This document shows, piece after piece, positions 25,248 to 31,290 of a stretch of 64,000 nucleotides of DNA; position 1 is the first letter of the stretch; every line of letters begins with the position of its first letter. The stretch is from positions 1 through 64,000 of the forward strand of contig JAYOLL010000015.1 in NCBI GenBank assembly GCA_038120295.1, in the 5' to 3' direction. A model generated the notes under the pieces. It worked only from the letters and a program-made list of their open reading frames with translations, did no database searches and was not told where the DNA came from. Made by a program: the position numbers and the translations under genes. This stretch comes from JAYOEY01 sp038120295. GTDB lineage: Bacteria; Pseudomonadota; Alphaproteobacteria; MPNO01; UBA2964.

Positions 25248-25874
25248 CTATTTGCAGTGCAGAGCGACAAGGTCGCGGCGATTCAGCCGTTTCGATATGG
25301 CGCAGTTCTGCGCAGCGACCTGGTGGCGGCGGGCGGCGGCCTTGCGCAACGTGGTGAGATTGGCTTCGCAGCGCCTGAGCGCCGCCTCGGCGCGGCCTGT
25401 CGCGGCGCCGTATATGCGGATCGAGGCGACAGGCGAATGGGCGTGACGGCGACCGGGGGCGTAGCGGCCCTTGGGCCCGGCGCAGGAGCCCTGCTCGTAC
25501 CCGTCGCGCGGCCGGCAGCGGACGGCAGCGGGATCCAATCGCAGATAGGCGGGATAGCGGTTCTTGCGCGGCAGGCACAGATTGCGGCGCTGATCCAGGA
25601 AATCGTCCTCGGCGCAGGGCCGGGTCGCCAGGGCGGATACGCGCTGCGCCGCCGCACGGCAACGCGTGACGCCCGCGCGAATAGCCCTGTCGCGAGTGAC
25701 CTGCCGGCGTTCATCCAGGGTAGGGATCGCGTTGGAGGGATTTCCAGGGACCGGCCCTGTCTGGGCCTGCGCGTGGCCCGTCAGCGCGAGGCCCGTTAGC
25801 GCGAGGCCCGTTAGCGCGAGGAAAGCAATCAGGGCCCCGTTAAGGAGCAGACGGAACGGACATGTCGATGACAT
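25248..25874 (-). CDS. Secreted cysteine-rich protein of unknown function
   Basis: 208 residues. A signal peptide (hydrophobic NGALIAFLALTG, a triple LALTG repeat, then GHAQA-QTG as cleavage site) exports it. The mature part is very basic and contains eight cysteines, which could make four disulfide bonds. I recognise no domain. Its minus-strand reading frame is preferred over an overlapping plus-strand frame because of the clear signal peptide and the paired cysteines. It lies between tRNA-Arg and the PagL-like gene, all on the same strand. Confidence 0.6.
   Translation of the reverse strand: MSSTCPFRLLLNGALIAFLALTGLALTGLALTGHAQAQTGPVPGNPSNAIPTLDERRQVTRDRAIRAGVTRCRAAAQRVSALATRPCAEDDFLDQRRNLCLPRKNRYPAYLRLDPAAVRCRPRDGYEQGSCAGPKGRYAPGRRHAHSPVASIRIYGAATGRAEAALRRCEANLTTLRKAAARRHQVAAQNCAISKRLNRRDLVALHCK
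25769..25813. repeat. 15-bp tandem repeat, three units, inside a signal peptide
   Basis: The unit GCGCGAGGCCCGTTA occurs twice perfectly (25784-25798 and 25799-25813) and once with two changes (25769-25783). Read on the minus strand it encodes the LALTG repeats of the export signal of the cysteine-rich protein. The 15-base period keeps the frame, so copy-number change would lengthen or shorten the hydrophobic core without breaking the gene. Confidence 0.9.
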
Positions 25875-25932
25875 GACGCCATCGTGCCGCGCAAAGATGA
25901 GCGGCGGGTTAAGGGCACGGAATTTCCGAATT

Positions 25933-26658
25933 CTATCGGAGAGGAACCGACAGGCCGAGGCTGAGCACCTCGGTCCCGGGATTATTGTCGTCGATACCGG
26001 CGTTCGACAGGTGATAGAACATCAGCCCGAGCCGCATATCGTTGTCGAACCTGTAGGCGAGTTCCAGCGCCGAGCGGAATTCGATAACCGAACCCAGATC
26101 CTTGCCGTTGCCGTCATGGTATCCGCCGACGGCAAAGGACGGCGTGGCGACGATGCGGCGACCGAAATAGAGATCCCAGCCGATCCCGCCATAGCCATAA
26201 ACGCTGCCGTCCGTGGTGCCCATGACGCCGAGGATCGGCTTGATCGCCCAGAAACGCTTGCGTCCCTTCCATTCGATCCTGAGTTCGCCCGCGCCCTCGT
26301 TGTCGTTGATATCGAAATACCCCCCTGCAAGGGTCAGGAAGGAGGGGTCTTCCCTCGGCACGGGCGGCAGCGCCGCCGCGGTCGCCTGGGCAGCCTGGGG
26401 CGCTGACACGCGGGCCGGCGATGCGGGCCGGACGGGAAGCGCGGGACGAACCGGCTGGGAAAACGGCTGGGGCTGGCTGACATAGGGATCGGATGCGAAC
26501 GGGTGAGGCTCGTCTATCAGACCCGACATGTCATAGATGCCTGTGCCCGCCGCCGCCGGATGCCATGCGGCGGAAAGAACGAGCGCTCCTGAAAGGAGGG
26601 CGAAGACGACCGAACGAATCCGTCGCGGTGTCGGGTTTCCGTTGAACGTTTCACGCAT
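25933..26658 (-). CDS. pagL: Lipid A 3-O-deacylase (PagL-like outer-membrane acyloxyacyl hydrolase)
   Basis: About 241 residues. A signal peptide (SVVFALLSGALVLSAAWHPAAA) is followed by a proline/alanine-rich linker (about residues 45-90) and a C-terminal 8-strand barrel domain of about 140 residues. The end carries FYHLSNAGIDDNNPGTE, where His-x-Ser and a glutamate 14 residues after the histidine match the PagL catalytic triad spacing. It would remove the 3-O acyl chain of lipid A and so alter outer-membrane properties. The linker is longer than in classical PagL. I start at the second in-frame ATG because the first 24 codons add nothing signal-like. Confidence 0.83.
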   Translation of the reverse strand: MRETFNGNPTPRRIRSVVFALLSGALVLSAAWHPAAAGTGIYDMSGLIDEPHPFASDPYVSQPQPFSQPVRPALPVRPASPARVSAPQAAQATAAALPPVPREDPSFLTLAGGYFDINDNEGAGELRIEWKGRKRFWAIKPILGVMGTTDGSVYGYGGIGWDLYFGRRIVATPSFAVGGYHDGNGKDLGSVIEFRSALELAYRFDNDMRLGLMFYHLSNAGIDDNNPGTEVLSLGLSVPLR

Positions 26659-26786
26659 TCGACTGCACCGCGCCTTGTTCGTTTCGAATCGGGTCGAACC
26701 GGATTGTAAGGATAGCGCCGTCTCGCGCAACTGCCGGAGAGAGCCCCCCGGCCGGGATGCCCCGGATGCCGCCGGTCCCGCCGCGT

Positions 26787-27737
26787 TCAGACCCGGATCC
26801 GGAGTCGTTCCATCGCACGAATCAGCGCGGAACGGATGCCGGGTTCCATCGCCGAATGGCCGGCGTCCGGCACGACCACGTACTCCGCCTCGGGCCAGGC
26901 GCGGTGAAGCTCATCGGCGGTGTAGATCGGGCACACCATGTCGTACCGTCCCTGCACGATCACGCCGGGCAGATGCCGGATCCGGTCGATATCCCGCAGG
27001 AGCTGGTTTTCTTCCATGAACAGGTCATTCACGAAGTAATGCGCCTCGATCCGCGCCAGCGCGTAGGCCAGGTGATCGCCGCTGAAGGCCGCAACGGTTT
27101 CCGGGCTGGGCAGCAGGGTCGAGCACGCTCCTTCATAGGCGCTCCACAGCCTTGCTGCCGGCCCGTAAACAGCCCTGTCTTCGCTCATCAGGCGGCGATG
27201 ATAGGCGGTGAGAATATCCTTGCGTTCGTCCTCGTCGAGTATTTCGACCAGCCGCTCCCAGCTCTCGGGGAACACGGTCTTCATGCCGTAGAGGAACCAG
27301 TCGAGCTCCTGCTGGCGTCCGAGGAAGATGCCGCGGATGACAAAGGCCGTGCAGGCCTCGGGATGCGCTTCGCCATAGGCGATCGCCAGCGTGCTGCCCC
27401 ACGAGCCGCCGAATACCGTCCAGCTATCGATGCCGAGATGAGCCCGCAGCATCTCAATGTCGGCGATCAGATGATCCGTCGTGTTGTTTTCCAACCCGCC
27501 CTGGGGCCGCGACCGGCCGGAGCCGCGCTGGTCATAGACCACGATCCGCCAGAATGTCGGATCGAAAAACCGCCGATGCACCGGCGTCGCCCCGGCGCCG
27601 GGACCGCCATGCAGGAAAAGCACCGGCTTGCCGCGCGGATTACCCGACTGCTCCCAGTACATCATGTGACCGCTGTCGAGCGGGAGATGCCCGCTCTCGT
27701 ACGGCTCAATGGGCGGAAAAAGCTGTTCTCGATTCAT
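26787..27737 (-). CDS. pip: Prolyl aminopeptidase
   Basis: A 316-residue cytosolic alpha/beta-hydrolase that removes N-terminal proline from peptides. HGGPGAG (43-49) forms the oxyanion hole, DQRGSGRS (69-76) is family-specific, and GGSWGS (110-115) carries the nucleophile S112. The acid lies in QGRYDMVCP and the histidine is H294 in DAGHSAMEP. Length and motifs match the S33 family fully, and glutamates positioned for the substrate amino group (HPEAC region) are present. It stands alone, divergent from the nuclease-like gene by 105 bases. Confidence 0.95.
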   Translation of the reverse strand: MNREQLFPPIEPYESGHLPLDSGHMMYWEQSGNPRGKPVLFLHGGPGAGATPVHRRFFDPTFWRIVVYDQRGSGRSRPQGGLENNTTDHLIADIEMLRAHLGIDSWTVFGGSWGSTLAIAYGEAHPEACTAFVIRGIFLGRQQELDWFLYGMKTVFPESWERLVEILDEDERKDILTAYHRRLMSEDRAVYGPAARLWSAYEGACSTLLPSPETVAAFSGDHLAYALARIEAHYFVNDLFMEENQLLRDIDRIRHLPGVIVQGRYDMVCPIYTADELHRAWPEAEYVVVPDAGHSAMEPGIRSALIRAMERLRIRV

Positions 27738-27842
27738 GAAGAGTTCCGTACAGGCCGGGTCGCCGCTACTCCGGCGCGCGCGTCGCGGCAGCGAAGCTTG
27801 TATCTCGTTGCAGCCATGAGCGCCCCTCTATAAAGGAGAGAC

Positions 27843-28655
27843 ATGACGATGAAAAGCTTGGCAAGAACCGGAGGCTTCCGGATCGCGGGATGGGCCCTGC
27901 TGCTGCTGTTCGCGACCGGTGCAGCAGCAGCCCGCGAGGCCGCGAAAGACCCGGAAACCGTCCGGAGCGGAACGGCGCGGGAAATCGTTGATGGCGACAC
28001 GCTTGTGCTGGAAACAGGCACACAAGTCCGGCTGGTCGGTATCCAGGCACCCAAGCTGCCGCTCGGCCGGCGCAATTTCCGCACCTGGCCGCTGGCCGAC
28101 GAGGCTAAACGGGCGCTTTCCGGCCTGACGCTGGGGAAACGGCTCACCCTGCGGTACGGCGGCAGGAAGATCGACAGGCACGGACGCCTGCTCGCCCAGC
28201 TGACGACGAATGATGGCGTCTGGGTCCAGGGCGCCTTGCTGGAAGCCGGCATGGCGCGGGTTTACAGCTTCCCCGACAATCGCAGCCGGGTTGCCGAGAT
28301 GCTGGACGCCGAACGCAAGGCGCGCGCGGCGCAGCGGGGTATCTGGAACCATCCGTTCTATGCCATCCGCACACCGGACGATGCGGGACGCCATATCGAT
28401 ACGTTCCAGCTTGTCGAGGGGGAAGTTCTTAGCGCCGCTATCGTGCGCGGACGCGCCTATCTGAATTTCGGTAAGGACTGGAAGACCGATTTCACCGTAT
28501 CGGTCGCACCGAAGGCGATGCGGCGCTTCTGGCGGAATGGCCCGCCGATCACTGCGCTGAAAGGAAAGCGAATCCGGGTGCGGGGCTGGCTGAAATCCTA
28601 TCGCGGGCCGCTGATCGACGCGACCCATCCGGAACAGATCGAAATCCTGGACTAG
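27843..28655 (+). CDS. Exported staphylococcal-nuclease-like (SNc) protein with altered active site
   Basis: 270 residues with a signal peptide or anchor (WALLLLFATGAAAA) and an SNc domain at about 42-170, followed by a second beta domain (175-270) that ends in RVRGWLKSYRGPLIDATHPEQIE. IVDGDT (48-53), R63 and R115 (DRHGR) align with the calcium and phosphate residues of thermonuclease. The positions of its catalytic D40 and E43 are Q68 and K71 here (GIQAPK), so ordinary nuclease chemistry is doubtful. The C-terminal part looks like an OB-type nucleic-acid-binding fold. Its stop overlaps the convergent downstream gene by four bases. Confidence 0.8.
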   Translation: MTMKSLARTGGFRIAGWALLLLFATGAAAAREAAKDPETVRSGTAREIVDGDTLVLETGTQVRLVGIQAPKLPLGRRNFRTWPLADEAKRALSGLTLGKRLTLRYGGRKIDRHGRLLAQLTTNDGVWVQGALLEAGMARVYSFPDNRSRVAEMLDAERKARAAQRGIWNHPFYAIRTPDDAGRHIDTFQLVEGEVLSAAIVRGRAYLNFGKDWKTDFTVSVAPKAMRRFWRNGPPITALKGKRIRVRGWLKSYRGPLIDATHPEQIEILD

Positions 28656-29116
28656 GGAAGTCTCGCGAATACCTCTCCGAGAACACCCCTGGCCTTTTCG
28701 TAGATCCCCGGATGTTCGCTTTCGCGAGGGCCGCCGATGCTCAGGATGCGCCAGCGGCGACCGGAGAGCCATTCTCCTATCTCTTCCGCTGCACTGTCTG
28801 CGAACGGATCGACAATCAGCAGGGCGCGACCGAGATGCTCTACGTACTCCGCCGCCTGCCGCGTTCCGCCTGCAAGGTCTCCCTGCGCCAGGATCAGCGT
28901 CGCATCGGCGTCGGCGATATTGAGCCGCGTCCGGATAATCGGGTCGGCGCTTTCGGTTTCGATCAGATCGTACCGGTCGTCTATGACACCGTCCTCGGCG
29001 GCGCGGCCCACCGGGCAGGTTCCGCCATGCGGCAGACCGGCCTCGATCGCCGCATCCAGCGCCGCCCTGTCGACGCCTGTCTGCCCGCCGGAAATGATCT
29101 TCAGTCGTTCGGTCAT
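28652..29116 (-). CDS. Putative molybdenum carrier / LOG-like Rossmann protein
   Basis: A 154-residue protein. ISGGQTGVDRAALDAAIEAGLPHGGTCPVGR is the signature of the predicted molybdenum-cofactor carrier family, a compact relative of LOG/SLOG nucleotide-binding proteins. GGTRQAAEYVEHLGRALLIVDP forms the second ligand-facing loop. The ATG is chosen because GAGGAA stands six bases upstream; an earlier TTG overlaps that site. Function in the family is only partly established. The molybdenum hydroxylase at 11772-14385 would be a possible customer for Moco, but the two loci are 14 kb apart. Confidence 0.72.
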   Translation of the reverse strand: MTERLKIISGGQTGVDRAALDAAIEAGLPHGGTCPVGRAAEDGVIDDRYDLIETESADPIIRTRLNIADADATLILAQGDLAGGTRQAAEYVEHLGRALLIVDPFADSAAEEIGEWLSGRRWRILSIGGPRESEHPGIYEKARGVLGEVFARLP

Positions 29117-29129
29117 GAATTTCCTCAAT

Positions 29130-29166
29130 AAAAAAACGCCGCCCGCAACAGCGGACGGCGTTTTTC
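29130..29166 (-). terminator. Rho-independent terminator of carD
   Basis: A 10-bp stem with one mismatch (29137-29146 with 29151-29160), four-base loop, flanked by A6 and T5, so it can work in both directions. It lies 24 bases after the carD stop on the minus strand and 14 bases before the start of the molybdenum-carrier gene, separating the two units. Confidence 0.9.
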
Positions 29167-29189
29167 TAACACATGAAACCGATAGCCGG

Positions 29190-29723
29190 TCAGGCTGCTT
29201 TCAGCAGCAGCGTTTCCAGCTTCTCAGTCGCCGCGTCGGGCTCGATCTTTTCCACCAGCGCTAGCTCCAGCGCGAGACGGCCAAGCGCCGCTTCGTACAT
29301 CTGACGTTCGCTATAGGACTGATCGGGCTGATCGGGCGGCCGGTGCAGGTCGCGCACCACCTCGGCGATAGCCACCGGGTCGCCGCTGTTGATCTTGGCC
29401 TCGTATTCCTGGGCGCGGCGGCTCCACATGGTGCGCTTGGCGCGCGCCTTGCCACGCAGCGTGCCAATCGCCGTCTGCATCTTTTCGCGGCTCGAAATCT
29501 TGCGCAGGCCCGATTCCTCCGCCTTGCCGACGGGCACCCGGAGGGTCATCTTTTCCGCCGCGAAGTTGATTACGAACAGTTCCAGTTCGAAACCGGCGAC
29601 TTCTTCGGTCACGATATCGGTCACCCGGCCGACCCCATGGGTCGGGTAAACCACGTAATCGTTGGCTGCGAAGGGGAACTTTTTCTTCTTCGCGCGGGGT
29701 TTGGTTTTCGCTTTTTCAGCCAT
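29190..29723 (-). CDS. carD: CarD family transcriptional regulator
   Basis: A 177-residue RNA-polymerase-binding regulator. After a lysine-rich N-terminus, FAANDYVVYPTHGVGRV opens the Tudor-like RNA-polymerase interaction domain. The helical C-terminal domain contains WSRRAQEYEAKINSGDPVAIAEVVRDLHR, the conserved DNA-contact helix region. It stabilises open promoter complexes and is usually essential in alphaproteobacteria. GGAAAG precedes the chosen ATG; an upstream in-frame start is less likely. A strong terminator follows. The neighbouring fdxA is in the conserved alphaproteobacterial order. Confidence 0.95.
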   Translation of the reverse strand: MAEKAKTKPRAKKKKFPFAANDYVVYPTHGVGRVTDIVTEEVAGFELELFVINFAAEKMTLRVPVGKAEESGLRKISSREKMQTAIGTLRGKARAKRTMWSRRAQEYEAKINSGDPVAIAEVVRDLHRPPDQPDQSYSERQMYEAALGRLALELALVEKIEPDAATEKLETLLLKAA

Positions 29724-30010
29724 GCTTTCCAATCTCATCCATTGCACTGCGGCTTCCGCGGCCGGGGCGGCAAATTAGCTCTGAACCCGTACATGTCGAA
29801 GGGAGAGACGACCAAGGAGCTACCCCCAGCGGCCCATCCTGTGCCATCCGCCAAGCCTGAACAGCTGGATTCCCCCCGAATTCCAACTGGTTCAGGGTAT
29901 ATATCACAAATTGGCGCCAGAAGACAGCGCTTCGTAGCGATTCGCTATAGGTCCCTGAAAACGGGAAATATTTGAGCGGATTGCGAAAATCCGCTCATGC
30001 CGTTCGGGAT

Positions 30011-30349
30011 TCAGTCCCGCGACGCAGGATTGGGGCTGAAATGCTCGTCGAACTTGTTCGCCTTGTCCTTCCAGTCGTCGGCATCGGCCGGCGCATCGCC
30101 CTTGCGCGTGATGTTCGGCCATTTTTCGGCGTATTCCGCGTTGATTTCGAGGAATTTGGCCACATCGCCTTCCGTATCGGGCTGAATCGCCTCCGCGGGG
30201 CATTCCGGTTCGCAAACGCCGCAATCGATGCATTCGTCGGGATGGATCACGAGCATGTTTTCGCCCTCGTAGAAGCAATCCACCGGGCACACCTCAACAC
30301 AATCCATGAATTTGCATTTGATGCAGTTTTCCGTGACGACGTAGGTCAT
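30011..30349 (-). CDS. fdxA: Seven-iron ferredoxin FdxA
   Basis: A 112-residue electron carrier. Cysteines C9, C12, C17 and C21 with C25 nearby, and C40, C43, C46 and C50, fit one [3Fe-4S] and one [4Fe-4S] cluster (motifs CIKCKFMDCVEVCP and CIDCGVCEPECP). A charged C-terminal extension of about 50 residues (NAEYAEKWPNITRKGD) is typical of proteobacterial FdxA. AGGA stands just before the ATG. The 287-base gap toward carD shows no gene and presumably carries the carD promoter. It would be a soluble redox partner, not obviously tied to the Rieske enzymes. Confidence 0.95.
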   Translation of the reverse strand: MTYVVTENCIKCKFMDCVEVCPVDCFYEGENMLVIHPDECIDCGVCEPECPAEAIQPDTEGDVAKFLEINAEYAEKWPNITRKGDAPADADDWKDKANKFDEHFSPNPASRD

Positions 30350-30494
30350 TCCTGTCTCCGCTTTTTGGTCCCCGCCCCCCGGCACCGGTCCGGCGGACGA
30401 CTTTGTTCGTGACAAAGCTGTACTATTTCAATCGGCCCTCTGCAATGGCGTTCTCGCCTTTTTCGAAGACGCCGGGGGATGGATGCCCAACCCG

Positions 30495-30941
30495 CTAGTC
30501 GCGCCCTTCCGCCCGCTTGCGCGCGAGCCCCCGATCCCGATCGGTGACATAAATCAGCCCGGCGATTCGTCGCAGCAGCTGATCCTCATAGGGATCTACG
30601 TGGCCGTCGGCAAGCACGACCCGCCACAGCGATTCCATCAGTTCCACACGCTCGTCATAGCTGAAACCGTTGCTGATCGCCGACGTAAATGCATAGAGCT
30701 GTACGCTGCCGTCGGTTTCGTGCTCCGCCGCCTCGATAAGCGCTACGGCGTCGTCATGGGAGAGATCGAACCTTTCGGCAACATACGCTTTGATCCTGGC
30801 CCGCTCGTCATCGTCGAACTGCTCATCGACGGTCGCCACCTCAACCAGCAGCGCCGCCGCCGCCAGATGACGCTCGTCTTCAGGGCTTTCCTGGGAAGGC
30901 GCGGATCCTCCGCCCAGCAGATTTCGAATTCGGTTCAGCAT
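30495..30941 (-). CDS. TerB family protein
   Basis: A 148-residue helical protein of the tellurite-resistance TerB/DjlA-N fold. The acidic repeat-like blocks LLVEVATVDEQFDDDERARIKAY and LWRVVLADGHVDPYEDQLLRRIAGL are the metal-binding helices typical of the family. Stand-alone TerB genes next to S4/helicase genes are common in alphaproteobacteria and do not by themselves imply tellurite resistance. AGGA precedes the start. It is seven bases downstream of the S4-domain gene and so probably the last gene of a helicase-S4-terB unit. Confidence 0.85.
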   Translation of the reverse strand: MLNRIRNLLGGGSAPSQESPEDERHLAAAALLVEVATVDEQFDDDERARIKAYVAERFDLSHDDAVALIEAAEHETDGSVQLYAFTSAISNGFSYDERVELMESLWRVVLADGHVDPYEDQLLRRIAGLIYVTDRDRGLARKRAEGRD

Positions 30942-30948
30942 ACTAGTC

Positions 30949-31290
30949 CTACCATTTATCCTTCATCCCCCGCCGAAATCCGTGCACCGCGGCGACAACC
31001 GGCACCGGCTCCGGATCGGACAGGTCCTCGAACAGCATCTGCGCTTCGGCTGCGGGCCCGCGCCGCGTTCCGAGCGCCAGCACCTTTACCACACGAACGC
31101 GGCGGGACTGCGGAAAAGTCAGCACCTGGCCGACACGGACGGAGAAATGCGCCTTTTCGACCTTGTTCCCGTCGACCCGCACCCGTCCGGCATTGCAGAG
31201 CTGCGACGCCAGCGAGCGCGAGCGGAAAAAGCGCGCCTGCCACAGCCATTTGTCGAGCCGGATAGCCCCGGCCTCTCCGCCATCGCTCAA
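30949..31290 (-). CDS. S4-domain RNA-binding protein (Hsp15-like)
   Basis: A 113-residue basic protein. IRLDKWLWQARFFRSRSLASQLCNAGRVRVDGNKV is an S4 RNA-binding domain of the HslR/Hsp15 type, which recycles free 50S subunits carrying nascent chains. It starts at TTG, and that TTGA overlaps the helicase stop codon by four bases, so translation is coupled. The C-terminus (GFRRGMKDKW) is basic. The helicase-S4 pairing supports an RNA or ribosome-quality role. Confidence 0.88.
   Translation of the reverse strand: MSDGGEAGAIRLDKWLWQARFFRSRSLASQLCNAGRVRVDGNKVEKAHFSVRVGQVLTFPQSRRVRVVKVLALGTRRGPAAEAQMLFEDLSDPEPVPVVAAVHGFRRGMKDKW

Noticed and set aside
25236..25799. Plus-strand frame opposite the cysteine-rich secreted protein
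   Set aside because: Lacks a signal peptide or recognisable domain, while the minus-strand frame has a clean export signal and paired cysteines.
30495..30941. Tellurite resistance locus
   Set aside because: A single TerB-fold protein next to RNA-handling genes, with no terA, terC, terD or terZ partners.
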